The translations under genes were made by a program, and so were the position numbers. A DNA stretch of 64,000 nucleotides from a virus, in IMG/VR virus record IMGVR_UViG_3300045049_000234, positions 47,180-111,179 of that record; one strand, given 5' to 3'. A model generated the notes under the pieces. It worked only from the letters and a program-made list of their open reading frames with translations. It was not told where the DNA came from and did not search any database. Numbering within the stretch: the stretch's first letter is position 1; each line of letters starts with the position of its first letter. Shown one piece after another: positions 54,631-62,455 of this stretch.

Positions 54631-54826
54631 GAGGCGCATCCGCTTCGCACTCAGGATCATGCTCAGGATCATGATCCTCCGGAATCCCGACCCACCCGCA
54701 CGTGCACTCCGTCACGGCGTAGACGGGGCGGCGGAACATCACGCCGAACGTGCCGTCAGCGTGGAGCGTGACGGCTTCAATGGTGGCGTCCGTGATCACA
54801 GTCGGCTCGCCGCGATGCTCGCTCAC
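54623..54826 (-). CDS. Hypothetical acidic protein
   Basis: 67 residues from GTG overlapping the upstream stop (GTGA). CTCGWVG and a repetitive DHDPEHDPEC end. No family recognised. Confidence 0.6.
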   Translation of the reverse strand: MSEHRGEPTVITDATIEAVTLHADGTFGVMFRRPVYAVTECTCGWVGIPEDHDPEHDPECEADAPRE

Positions 54827-55014
54827 TGTGGCCTCAACCCCGTCCGGTGGCGCAGCTCGGCCAGCCCGACCGCGTGGGTTATGCATGTCTCCCATGATCC
54901 GAACCCGATGAACACGCGGTCGTGGGGGTCATCGGTGTCCACCTCGAACAGGTTCCAGTGGAACCCGGCGTGTGTCGCCTCGTCGCGGTCGTGCTTGACG
55001 ATGTAGCGCTTCAC
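54823..55014 (-). CDS. Hypothetical protein
   Basis: 63 residues from GTG overlapping the upstream stop. RYIVKHDRDEATHAGFHWNLFEVD. No family recognised. Confidence 0.6.
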   Translation of the reverse strand: MKRYIVKHDRDEATHAGFHWNLFEVDTDDPHDRVFIGFGSWETCITHAVGLAELRHRTGLRPQ

Positions 55015-55163
55015 GCGCCACCCCGTGCACGCATGCACGCCTCGCGCCACAGCACGTCGGCGGTCTTGCGGGTGAACCCGATCGGCCCGAATCCGGTGTA
55101 ACGCTGCCAGAACCGCACCCGCCTGCCGCAGTCACGGCACAGCGGGGGCGCGTGGTCACTCAT
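55011..55163 (-). CDS. Microprotein with Cys pair
   Basis: 50 residues, ATG overlapping the MazG-like stop by 8 nt. CRDCGRRVRFWQRYTGFGPIGF. Fills the only gap in this overlapping run. No family recognised. Confidence 0.58.
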   Translation of the reverse strand: MSDHAPPLCRDCGRRVRFWQRYTGFGPIGFTRKTADVLWREACMRARGGA

Positions 55164-55479
55164 CGGGCTGCCGCCATGCCAGCATCGTGTGAAACCCGCC
55201 CTTCTGCGCGTACTTGGCCCGCCGCGCCGCGTCCACGTCGCCGGGCGCCACGCCGTAGAAGTCGGCGATATCGAAGACCACCTGCATCACGTCGGCCAGT
55301 TCCCCGATAACGTCGCCGTCGAAGCACACTGCGTCAACGACTTCGCCGGTCTCCTCGATCAGCTTGCCGATCAGCGCGCGGATCTGTTCCGACGCGTCGG
55401 CCACCGGCCGCGTGTACGGCGTCACACGGTTGATCTTCTCCCGCATGACGTCGCGCACCAGGCGCCCCTCGCCGGTCAC
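55156..55479 (-). CDS. MazG-like nucleotide pyrophosphohydrolase
   Basis: 107 residues from GTG (GGAGGG precedes; ATG 55491 possible). KLIEETGEVVDAVCFDGDVIGELADVMQVVFDIADFYGV gives the EExxE...ExxD metal-binding helices of all-alpha NTP pyrophosphatases. Such enzymes hydrolyse (d)NTPs or alarmones; phage versions may counter stringent-response signals. Specificity not visible. Confidence 0.8.
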   Translation of the reverse strand: MTGEGRLVRDVMREKINRVTPYTRPVADASEQIRALIGKLIEETGEVVDAVCFDGDVIGELADVMQVVFDIADFYGVAPGDVDAARRAKYAQKGGFHTMLAWRQPDE

Positions 55480-55526
55480 GTGACCCTCCATTCAACGTGT
55501 TTATCCCCTAGTGTACCATAGCGACA

Positions 55527-56000
55527 CTACACCCCCGGCCGCTCGACCTCTTCCAAGTCCTTGATCCGGATACGGCACCGCTGGCGCCGGGCCACGTGCA
55601 CCCGCCACAGATGCCGGGGGAACACGAGCCGCCGCGCCGGGGTAGTGGTGTGGCGCCCGCCGTGGACGGCCGTACACCCTTCCACGTCATGCAGGCACAC
55701 TACGCAGTACGACGTCCGGTGGTGCTCGCGGTGCCGGGTGACGCTGGCCCATATCTCAGGCTTTTGATCCGACAGCACCCACTTCGCAACCTGCTCCCGC
55801 TCGTACGGGCTCGGTCCCTGCCGGGTCTCAAACCACGCGTTCTCGCCGCGCCGGTCACCCCCCTGCGCGAAGTTGCTGAACGGCCGCACCATCAGCACCC
55901 ACTCACGGCGGTGCACAATGATCTCGATCGGACAGCCGTACACGTGGTGGTCCACGTCCCACCACGGCGTCCAGAACACGTGCGCATAACCGACTTTCAT
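55527..56000 (-). CDS. Hypothetical protein
   Basis: 157 residues, ATG overlapping the upstream stop. Trp/Arg/His rich with CVVCLHDVEGC. Followed by a TACACT -10-like site for the MazG-like gene. No family recognised. Confidence 0.62.
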   Translation of the reverse strand: MKVGYAHVFWTPWWDVDHHVYGCPIEIIVHRREWVLMVRPFSNFAQGGDRRGENAWFETRQGPSPYEREQVAKWVLSDQKPEIWASVTRHREHHRTSYCVVCLHDVEGCTAVHGGRHTTTPARRLVFPRHLWRVHVARRQRCRIRIKDLEEVERPGV

Positions 56001-56212
56001 TCCGGCTCACCGCACACGTCGCACTTGGTGGTGATCAGGTAGCCGTCCCAGGTCTCTTCGAAGAACTCCGCATGCACCAGCCCGGAACACCCCTCGCGCT
56101 CGCACGGATGCGGGTACGGCCCCACGCCGCGCGTGCACCACCCCACGAAACAGTCCGCGTCCCCCACGGTGTGCGGATCGTCGTACTCGCCTACCGTGAT
56201 CGTGTCGGCCAT
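55997..56212 (-). CDS. Small zinc-binding protein
   Basis: 71 residues, ATG. CFVGWCTRGVGPYPHPCEREGC and a final CDVC. No family recognised. Confidence 0.6.
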   Translation of the reverse strand: MADTITVGEYDDPHTVGDADCFVGWCTRGVGPYPHPCEREGCSGLVHAEFFEETWDGYLITTKCDVCGEPE

Positions 56213-56532
56213 CAGTGATCACCCGCCCGCGTGGCGAGGAACGCGATCTCGTCCTCGCGGTCCGCCGCGATGTCCTGCCACCCACGGCGCACCGGATTCC
56301 AGTCCAGTCCCGGCGCACCGGCGCCCGCGCATTCCCCGTCGTCCTGCGGCGTACGGTGCCACAGCACGATCCGGTCCGTGTCCGCGCAGCGCGGCGTGCG
56401 GCACGCCATGCACAGCAGCGTCAGCGGCGCCGGACGCGCCAGCGACGCCACGAACGTGGCCGTGGGCTCGGTCCCGCGCGGACGGCGCTTGGACGGGGGG
56501 ATGACCGGCTTACTCTGCTTCCCGGTCGGCAC
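56212..56532 (-). CDS. Hypothetical protein with Cys pair
   Basis: 106 residues from GTG, overlapping the upstream gene by 23 nt; basic start, then LLCMACRTPRCADTDRIVLWH. No family recognised. Confidence 0.58.
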   Translation of the reverse strand: MPTGKQSKPVIPPSKRRPRGTEPTATFVASLARPAPLTLLCMACRTPRCADTDRIVLWHRTPQDDGECAGAGAPGLDWNPVRRGWQDIAADREDEIAFLATRAGDH

Positions 56533-57025
56533 CGGCGTCCCCCTCCCGCAACTGCGCCAAGTGCGCCGCCATCTGCTCGCGCAACGCCGTACGGCCCTCG
56601 TCGGTAGCCAGCAGACCGGCGCGGGACGGCGCACGGCCGTCCGGGTACGGCCCGTCCGCCTCGCAACCGGGGCAGCACCACTCCTTGCCGCCGGTGAACA
56701 TCCGGTACATCGTGGCCGTCCCACAGTGCGGGCACATGTGGGTGGACCCGGCGTTGACGAACTCGCCGTGCTCCCGGTGCGCCCGCATCAGCTCCTCGTC
56801 CATCGGCCCGTCCGCCACCGGCTGCGCCACCGGCGCCGGGGATGTCTCGTCCGGGTACATGGCGGCCAGCCACCCCGCCAGCGCCCGTGCGCGCCCTTCG
56901 TCGATGACGTTGCTCACCCGCTGCCCGCCGCCCACGGCGGTGAACGCCAGCGCGCCGTTCGACCCGTGGGTGAACGTCACGCTCTCCCCGTCGGTGTCGC
57001 TGATCTGCAAGAACGGCCGTGTCAC
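56510..57025 (-). CDS. Zinc-ribbon protein (paralogue of next gene)
   Basis: 171 residues, GTG. The N-terminal ~55 residues (NGALAFTAVGGG...RARALAGWLAAMYPDE) resemble the neighbour at 57022. MCPHCGTATMYRM ... WCCPGCEADGPYPDG is a zinc ribbon. No family recognised. Confidence 0.65.
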   Translation of the reverse strand: MTRPFLQISDTDGESVTFTHGSNGALAFTAVGGGQRVSNVIDEGRARALAGWLAAMYPDETSPAPVAQPVADGPMDEELMRAHREHGEFVNAGSTHMCPHCGTATMYRMFTGGKEWCCPGCEADGPYPDGRAPSRAGLLATDEGRTALREQMAAHLAQLREGDAGADREAE

Positions 57026-57471
57026 TCGAATCCCTCCCGCTGCGACAGGTCCGCCGGACCGTCCTGGCCCATGCCGAGCGACCGGGGACGGCGGGCGCGG
57101 CGGTGCGCCTCATGGTCCGGGCAGCACTCCTGGCCGCCGTACGCGACGTCCGGCCACGTGGCGTGCACCTCGTCCAGCATGGCGCGGTCCAACGGCCCGT
57201 ACTCGCGTTCGTACTCTTCCACGAGGTCGCGCAGCGCGGTGATCCGTTGTTCATGCGTCGGCGCGTCCAGGTCCATCTTGCACAGCCAGTCGCGCAGCGC
57301 ACGGCCGCTCTCGCGGTCCATCAGCACCGCCAGCGCGCTGTTGCCGCTGCGCACCCCGATCTGCAACGCCCCGGTGGTGTGGCACACGACCTGCACGCTC
57401 TGCGGCGAGAGCCCCGGCACGGGCGCGGCGGTGCGCTCGAACATCGTCGGCGGATCGATCTCACGCGGCAT
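57022..57471 (-). CDS. Hypothetical protein (paralogue of 56510)
   Basis: 149 residues, ATG. TGALQIGVRSGNSALAVLMDRESGRALRDWLCKM matches the neighbour's N-terminal part; CCPDH later. Tandem duplication with divergence. Confidence 0.63.
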   Translation of the reverse strand: MPREIDPPTMFERTAAPVPGLSPQSVQVVCHTTGALQIGVRSGNSALAVLMDRESGRALRDWLCKMDLDAPTHEQRITALRDLVEEYEREYGPLDRAMLDEVHATWPDVAYGGQECCPDHEAHRRARRPRSLGMGQDGPADLSQREGFE

Positions 57472-57955
57472 CGGCCGCCTCCTTCTGCTTCTTCACCTCG
57501 GCGTACACGCGCGCCTGCTCCATGGTCATCCCGGAGCACACGCACCGCTTGCCGCCGTTGTACCCGCCCAGGTAGTGCACCCGGATCAGGCCGTTCGGGG
57601 TGGTCATGTACTCGCGCTCGCACGCCGGGCACTTGATCCGCTGCGAGACCGGATGCTGCCCGTCGCCGCGCAGCGCGGCACGCGTCGAGACGGGGCCGCC
57701 GGTGTCAATCCAGTGGTTGTGCGCCGCCGCGATGTGCTGCGCCATGCGCCGCGTCAGGCCGTCCAGCACCGGCGGGTGGTCCTCGGTGGGCGACCGGTCG
57801 GCGTCCATGACGCACCAGTAGCCGTCGCTGTCGCTGCGCGCGTACCACCGCGAGACGATGGCTTCCATGTCCATCACCTCGCGGGTTTCGCGCAGCAGCA
57901 TCTCAGCCGTCTTGGTTGTCTCGTGGAACCACGAGTCAGTGGGTTCCGGCTCCAT
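57461..57955 (-). CDS. Zinc-binding protein
   Basis: 164 residues from ATG. CPACEREYMTT ... CVCSGMTMEQARVYAEVKKQKEA. Leads the leftward unit whose promoter is at 57985. No family recognised. Confidence 0.65.
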   Translation of the reverse strand: MEPEPTDSWFHETTKTAEMLLRETREVMDMEAIVSRWYARSDSDGYWCVMDADRSPTEDHPPVLDGLTRRMAQHIAAAHNHWIDTGGPVSTRAALRGDGQHPVSQRIKCPACEREYMTTPNGLIRVHYLGGYNGGKRCVCSGMTMEQARVYAEVKKQKEAADAA

Positions 57956-57984
57956 CACTGCCTTCCACGGTGGGTTGTTGATCT

Positions 57985-58013
57985 AGCGTACACCCGTTGG
58001 TTAGCAGGGTCAA
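57985..58013 (-). promoter_or_regulatory. Promoter TTGACC-17-TACGCT
   Basis: CTGCTAACC spacer start. The -35 contains the TGA stop of the preceding gene. Confidence 0.82.
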
Positions 58014-59002
58014 GCGGATGGATCGTTCCGGATGGATCGTTCCCAACCGGCAGCCGCGAACCTGTCCCGCGCCTCCAATGCCGCGTACGTCGCCACCTTC
58101 ACACGGTACTTGGCCACCCGCTCCATCAGCTCAACGTCGCCCGCCACCACGTCCGCATGGCGCACGAACCCCGGCGTCCAGTCCGGCGCCAGGATACGCA
58201 CCTCCGGCGGCATCGACGACACCCGCCGCTCACCCGGCTGGCACTTGCCGCGCATCCACGCGTAGCAGGCGCGCTCGCAGATCCCCGCCGCGTCCATCGC
58301 CGTGTACCGGCCCGCCTTCGCCAGATCGTGCGTGTAGCCGATCCGGCGCGGACCCCACCACGCGCCGTGCTGGTGCGACCAGACCAGCCACTCCGGGACC
58401 TCGACCATGCGCGGACCCGAAGCGGCCTCCGCCGCGTCCAGCGCCTGCACGAACCGCCGCGTCAACTCGGACGGCTGCGGCATCCGGCCGTCCGGCGTGT
58501 ACGCGAACGCCGTCAACCCCCTGTCCGGATCGCCCCCGTAGAACGGGTCGGCCAGCACGCGGGCGGAGAACTGCTCCCAACTCTCCCCGTCGGCGTCCAC
58601 GCGCACCGCGCCGTCCGCGTTCAGCCGCGCCTCGATGTCCGGCCAGTCGCGCCGTTCGGTGGCGCGCGGCGTCATGATGTACCGGTACCCCGGCTCGGCG
58701 TGCTGCGTGTGCTTGCGCAGCCACCGGCCGTCCGGGACGTAAATCCAGTCGCGCCGCTCGAAGTCGTAATCGTTGGCGAAGCACCACTGCAAGTACTCGC
58801 GCCGGTTGAACGCGATGACGTACACCGGCTGCGGCGGTGAGTCCGCGTCCGCGTCGTCCCCGCCGTCCGCGTCCGGCACGCCTTCGGGGTTCTTGCGCTC
58901 GGCGTTGCGGTCGCGTTCCTCAGCGCCCTGCGTCTCACGTTCGGGCGTCTGTTCCCGGCGCGTGCCCGACGGGTCGATGTGGTCGGCGTCACGGTTGCTC
59001 AT
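58010..59002 (-). CDS. Hypothetical protein
   Basis: 330 residues, ATG after GGAGGACCC. The first ~70 residues are charged and disordered; the rest is folded with VYVIAFNRREYLQWCFANDYDFERRDW and VADPFYG-like segments. It follows the tRNA cluster. No family recognised. Confidence 0.68.
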   Translation of the reverse strand: MSNRDADHIDPSGTRREQTPERETQGAEERDRNAERKNPEGVPDADGGDDADADSPPQPVYVIAFNRREYLQWCFANDYDFERRDWIYVPDGRWLRKHTQHAEPGYRYIMTPRATERRDWPDIEARLNADGAVRVDADGESWEQFSARVLADPFYGGDPDRGLTAFAYTPDGRMPQPSELTRRFVQALDAAEAASGPRMVEVPEWLVWSHQHGAWWGPRRIGYTHDLAKAGRYTAMDAAGICERACYAWMRGKCQPGERRVSSMPPEVRILAPDWTPGFVRHADVVAGDVELMERVAKYRVKVATYAALEARDRFAAAGWERSIRNDPSA

Positions 59003-59094
59003 GATGGGTCCTCCGTTCACGTGTCAGCGCCCCCGGCAAGGTCATCCGATTACCGACCGGGGGCGCCGTGATGCGCGGTTTCCGTCACGCATCG

Positions 59095-59168
59095 CACCGG
59101 CGGCAGGACTCGAACCTGCGACTCTGAGATTCGTAATCTCAAGCTCTTTCCAGCTGAGCTACGCCGGT
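59095..59168 (-). tRNA. tRNA-Arg(ACG)
   Basis: Acceptor ACCGGCG/CGCCGGT, D arm GCTC/GAGC, anticodon arm TGAGA-TTACGAA-TCTCA, T arm GCAGG-TTCGAGT-CCTGC, discriminator G. No encoded CCA. Confidence 0.93.
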
Positions 59169-59286
59169 TAGCGGCGGGATGCTTCTTCCGGACGAACCGA
59201 CGCTCACGCGAGGACCCGCCTGCAACCCGCCTGCCACACGCGGCACCGGCTTCCAGGGGCAGCCGTACTGGTGCGTTGCGTGGTCG

Positions 59287-59360
59287 TCGCCCCGAGTGGA
59301 ATTGAACCACCGGCCTTTCCCTTATCAGGGGAACGCTCTGACCAACTGAGCTACGGGGCA
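59287..59360 (-). tRNA. tRNA-Ile(GAT)
   Basis: Acceptor TGCCCCG/CGGGGCG (U-G first pair), D arm GCTC/GAGC, anticodon arm TTCCC-CTGATAA-GGGAA, T arm GGTGG-TTCAATT-CCACT. No encoded CCA. The 118 nt to tRNA-Arg hold no convincing gene. Confidence 0.93.
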
Positions 59361-59468
59361 TTGCGGGTGCGCTTTCGAAACAACGAGGTGCGCACCGCTG
59401 ACGCGGGAGGACTGCCATCCTGCCCCGCGCCCCGAGACGAGCGCTGGCAGGCGCCTGTCTCTACCTCG

Positions 59469-59540
59469 CTCCCGATCGAGGATTCGAACCTCGTATGCCG
59501 CGTCCAGAGCGCGGCGTGTTGCCGATTACACCAACCGGGA
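59469..59540 (-). tRNA. tRNA-Gln(CTG)
   Basis: Acceptor TCCCGGT/ATCGGGA, anticodon arm CCGCG-CTCTGGA-CGCGG, T arm CGAGG-TTCGAAT-CCTCG. No encoded CCA. The gap to tRNA-Ile (108 nt) shows no convincing gene. Confidence 0.9.
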
Positions 59541-59640
59541 TCGGTTGTCCTACACGTCCTGTTTCACCCACCGGCCGTTGTGGCGGACCTCCACCACCAC
59601 GTCCGGCGAACCGCCCACGGGCCAAGAGGCGGCGGTGCCC

Positions 59641-59771
59641 TAGTGGAACCGGGGGGAGTCGAACCCCGTGCGCGCGCTCGTGGCTACCCGCCACGGCCGA
59701 TCCCATGGTGGTCGGTCTTTCAGCGCACACGTGCCCGGGACGCGTCCGGGTTTGGTGCCGACCAAGCGCCG
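59641..59771 (-). other. Orphan T arm / tRNA remnant
   Basis: GGGG-TTCGACT-CCCC followed by CCGGTTCCACT has the look of a tRNA or tmRNA 3' end. GTGGC-GGGTA-GCCAC just before it could be a variable arm. No complementary 5' acceptor strand (GGAACCGG type) is found up to tRNA-Val, so it cannot fold as a complete tRNA. The next 100 nt toward tRNA-Gln may encode a 22-residue peptide from a GTG ending GRWVKQDV. Confidence 0.4.
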
Positions 59772-59844
59772 TAGGCCCACGAGGACTCGAACCTCGAACC
59801 CGCTGCTTGTAAGGCAGCCGCTCTCCCAATTGAGCTATAGGCCC
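59772..59844 (-). tRNA. tRNA-Val(TAC)
   Basis: Acceptor GGGCCTA/TGGGCCT, D arm GCTC/GAGC, anticodon arm GCTGC-CTTACAA-GCAGC, T arm CGAGG-TTCGAGT-CCTCG. No encoded CCA. Confidence 0.92.
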
Positions 59845-59908
59845 AGGTCACCGGACACAGCCATGGCCTAACGCCGGTGCCTTAGTCGTGAAGTTGTCAA
59901 ACAGTCAG

Positions 59909-59981
59909 TTGCGGAGACGGGAGTCGAACCCGCAAATGCAAGGGTTATGAGCCCTCCGGCTTACCGTTGGCCTACTCCGCG
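59909..59981 (-). tRNA. tRNA-Met(CAT), initiator-like
   Basis: Acceptor CGCGGAG/CTCCGCA with an unpaired C1-A72, anticodon arm GAGGG-CTCATAA-CCCTT with three G-C pairs next to the loop, T arm GCGGG-TTCGACT-CCCGT. Both features mark bacterial initiator tRNA. D arm GGC/GCC. No encoded CCA. Confidence 0.88.
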
Positions 59982-60064
59982 TTGATGTACTTATGGAATG
60001 CCCCGCGTTGAGCGGCCACTCGGCGGTGACAGTTGGCGCAACGCACGTCGCAGCGCAGCGTGCG
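59972..60064 (-). pseudogene. Remnant of an endonuclease-VII/HNH-like gene end
   Basis: A frame after an in-frame stop encodes RCDVRCANCHRRVAAQRG..., the CxNCHRR end of phage HNH/endonuclease VII proteins, and its last codons run into the initiator-like tRNA. No start codon and no upstream half in frame; looks like a decayed gene or a fragment carried with the tRNA cluster. Confidence 0.5.
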
Positions 60065-60073
60065 CTATCGCGG

Positions 60074-60223
60074 TCAGACCGAGGAGTTGAACTCGCCCGC
60101 GTCGGTCTCGCGCTCCGGCTGGCGGATCTGCGCCTTACGCGCACGGATCAGCTCGCTGAGCGGTACATGCTGCAAGTTCGCGACGCCCGAGACGATCTCG
60201 GTGTCCTGCGGTACCTCGTCCAT
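60074..60223 (-). CDS. Small hypothetical protein
   Basis: 49 residues, ATG after GGAGGACCCC. VSGVANLQHVPLSELIRARKAQIRQPERETDAG. A TACGCT -10-like site lies just upstream at about 60256. No family recognised. Confidence 0.6.
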   Translation of the reverse strand: MDEVPQDTEIVSGVANLQHVPLSELIRARKAQIRQPERETDAGEFNSSV

Positions 60224-60364
60224 GGGGTCCTCCCGTCGTCCAACCGATGTCCCTAGCGTAGCATAGTCAACCGATCAGCGCATCCCCCATTCACGGCGCA
60301 ACGCTGTAACCTGCGAGAAGTCACCACCTGCCACCGGCGGGTAAGAATGATCATGGGAGACGCC

Positions 60365-60739
60365 ATGCAGGACACCCGCGTCATCGCCTTCGACTCCGCC
60401 GACCCCGGCGCCGTCACGTACATGGGCATGGAGACCATCAAGGACGTCACCACCACCGTGGCCACCACCACGCAGAACCCGATCACGCGGTCCGTGGTCA
60501 AACTCGACCCGCCGCTGCCCGTCGCCGACCTCGGCACGTTCCGGGCGCGGTTCGCGCAGTTCTGCGACGACGCGTGGATGCTGCCGACCCGCCGCGACCC
60601 GCAGCGGGTGAACCCGCATCGCGTCATCGACGGCACCGAACCCGTGGACGTCCTGAACGACACCGTGGCGCGCCTGGTCGCAGAGCACGGCCCGTGGGCG
60701 GTGAGCGCCGCCGTGGCGAAGCTGATGCCGGAGCACTGA
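60365..60739 (+). CDS. Hypothetical protein
   Basis: 124 residues from ATG after GGGAGACGCC (ATG 60353 and 60347 also in frame). Thr/Val-rich start, helical end. One of two rightward genes inside the leftward block. No family recognised. Confidence 0.65.
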   Translation: MQDTRVIAFDSADPGAVTYMGMETIKDVTTTVATTTQNPITRSVVKLDPPLPVADLGTFRARFAQFCDDAWMLPTRRDPQRVNPHRVIDGTEPVDVLNDTVARLVAEHGPWAVSAAVAKLMPEH

Positions 60740-60864
60740 TCCCGCAGGCGCGTGTGGTCCCGGCGACCGAATCCGCGCCGCCTACGTGCGTGCGGGCCGT
60801 GTCCCGCACTACGGTGTGTCGTTAGGCACGGCGTGTAGCGGCCCCACGACCCGAGGCGGTCACC

Positions 60865-61161
60865 GTGGATTACAGCGAGTCCATCGCGCTCCTGGAGCGC
60901 CGTATCGCGCAGCTCGAAGAGTTCATGATCCCGGCGATACTGCCGATCAGGGTCACCGAGGAAGTGATCACGATCCCCGGCGACCCGCCCCGCTACCACA
61001 TCCGGTGGACCGACAGCCGGATGGGATTCGAGGCGGCGGTGACGACGATCGATCCGACCACAGCGCGGATCATCAACCGTCGCCTGTGGAACGAGGCGCT
61101 AGACCAGTTCCTTGACGAGAAGTTCGGCCCTCGCGAGGAGATCGCGCCCCCGCAGGAGTGA
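60865..61161 (+). CDS. Hypothetical protein
   Basis: 98 residues, GTG; weak ribosome site. Coiled-coil start (SIALLERRIAQLEEF) then a beta-rich part. Convergent with the next gene. No family recognised. Confidence 0.65.
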   Translation: MDYSESIALLERRIAQLEEFMIPAILPIRVTEEVITIPGDPPRYHIRWTDSRMGFEAAVTTIDPTTARIINRRLWNEALDQFLDEKFGPREEIAPPQE

Positions 61162-61187
61162 ATCCCACGGGGGCACGCATCCCATTC

Positions 61188-61216
61188 GCAGTGCGGCCAG
61201 TCTACGGCCGCACTGC
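61188..61216. terminator. 11-bp hairpin between convergent genes
   Basis: GCAGTGCGGCC/GGCCGCACTGC. The loop carries the stop codon of the minus-strand gene. Confidence 0.72.
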
Positions 61217-61486
61217 CATGCGGGCGCGCACGGGAACGCGCAGCGCCGCGACCACGCGGGCGTCGGCCCGGCGCTGCGCCCGGACCTCGCGCGCCCAGTC
61301 GATCAGGATCAACGCGCGGTCCATCACCAGGTACGCCGCCAGTCCGGTGACGAACCCCGCCGGGACGGAGTACGTCACCCACGCCATCGCGGTCACCACC
61401 AGCATCGTGACGACCGTGCGCGCCAGTACCGTCTCCGCTATCGACAGGGGCTCGCCCCGGCGCGATGTCCACACCGACCGTCTCAC
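61202..61486 (-). CDS. Small membrane protein
   Basis: 94 residues, ATG. About two hydrophobic segments (VLARTVVTMLVVTAMAWVTY, FVTGLAAYLVMDRALILIDW), basic tail. No family recognised. Confidence 0.63.
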   Translation of the reverse strand: MRRSVWTSRRGEPLSIAETVLARTVVTMLVVTAMAWVTYSVPAGFVTGLAAYLVMDRALILIDWAREVRAQRRADARVVAALRVPVRARMAVRP

Positions 61487-61522
61487 GGCCGTCCTCCCAT
61501 CCGTATCTGCGTCTTGATTCGT

Positions 61523-61551
61523 ACGGTACCGTAGCGCGTTAGCGCCGTCAA
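61523..61551 (-). promoter_or_regulatory. Promoter TTGACG-17-TACCGT
   Basis: GCGCTAACG spacer start. Drives the 61486 gene; begins 2 nt after the stop of the upstream gene. Confidence 0.8.
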
Positions 61552-61552
61552 G

Positions 61553-61906
61553 TCATTCCAGGTCTTCCCGCGCCGCATCCTGAATCATCCGGATCGCGGC
61601 CAGGCAGTCCCCGTCCGAGATCGCGTCGTCGCCCTTGTTGCACCGGATGTGGTCCAGGATCGCCCGCGCGTCCATGCTGTACGGCGAGTTCGTGTTCCAT
61701 TCGTCCTCCACCAGGAACCCGATGCCGATGGTGAAGAACTTGCGGAACCCGATGATTGCCTGTACGGGGCTCAGGACCACCCGGTACGACCACTCCTCGT
61801 CGCCACCCGGACCGCCGACCATCACCGCCACGCCGCCCGGCGTCACACCGGCCACCGACGGGTCCGCCGCCTGACGGCGGCGTTCCAGAACCAGTTCAGT
61901 CGGCAC
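61553..61906 (-). CDS. Hypothetical protein
   Basis: 117 residues, GTG or ATG overlapping the upstream gene by 11 nt. MVGGPGGDEEWSYRVVLSPVQAIIGFRKFF. No family recognised. Confidence 0.63.
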   Translation of the reverse strand: MPTELVLERRRQAADPSVAGVTPGGVAVMVGGPGGDEEWSYRVVLSPVQAIIGFRKFFTIGIGFLVEDEWNTNSPYSMDARAILDHIRCNKGDDAISDGDCLAAIRMIQDAAREDLE

Positions 61907-62192
61907 CGTCCACCTCCGGGTTGAACGCCTGGTACGTCACCTCGCTCGGACATGGGATCGTCATGCCGAGCACGATCGTCCCCGTCGCCGCGCACTCCGT
62001 TACGCACTGGTCGCAGATGTTGCACTCCAGGAACTGCCGCGAATGCGGCGACGGGTCGAACACCGTAGACCCGTACTGGCCGTGCGCCAGGAACACCGTC
62101 GCCGCGTACGGCTGGCGCGGCGCGTGGTCGGCCATCACCGACTCCAGCTCGCGCCCGCACCGCACGCACGGCAGCGGCGAATCGCCGGTCAC
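61896..62192 (-). CDS. Zinc-binding protein
   Basis: 98 residues, GTG. CVRCGRE, CNICDQCVTEC. No family recognised. Confidence 0.62.
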   Translation of the reverse strand: MTGDSPLPCVRCGRELESVMADHAPRQPYAATVFLAHGQYGSTVFDPSPHSRQFLECNICDQCVTECAATGTIVLGMTIPCPSEVTYQAFNPEVDGAD

Positions 62193-62455
62193 GGCGTCGG
62201 CCCCAGCGGCACCGGCGACGTCGCCTTATACAGGTCGTCCAGCGTGGTCGCGCACGACTCGCACACCCACACCTCCACGCCGTCGCCGTAGAACTTGTTG
62301 TCCGGCGTGGTCAACGCCACGAACCGGCGCACCAACGTGTGATCCGGCAGCGTCATGACGTGGATCACCAGGTTCTGCGTGAACGGGTTGCGCTTGACGA
62401 ACGCGCACTGCCGCAACTCCACCACGCCGTCGTCCCGCACGATGTTGTCCGTCAC
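62189..62455 (-). CDS. Hypothetical protein
   Basis: 88 residues from GTG overlapping the upstream stop (GTGA). Beta-rich with a CESC pair. No family recognised. Confidence 0.62.
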   Translation of the reverse strand: MTDNIVRDDGVVELRQCAFVKRNPFTQNLVIHVMTLPDHTLVRRFVALTTPDNKFYGDGVEVWVCESCATTLDDLYKATSPVPLGPTP

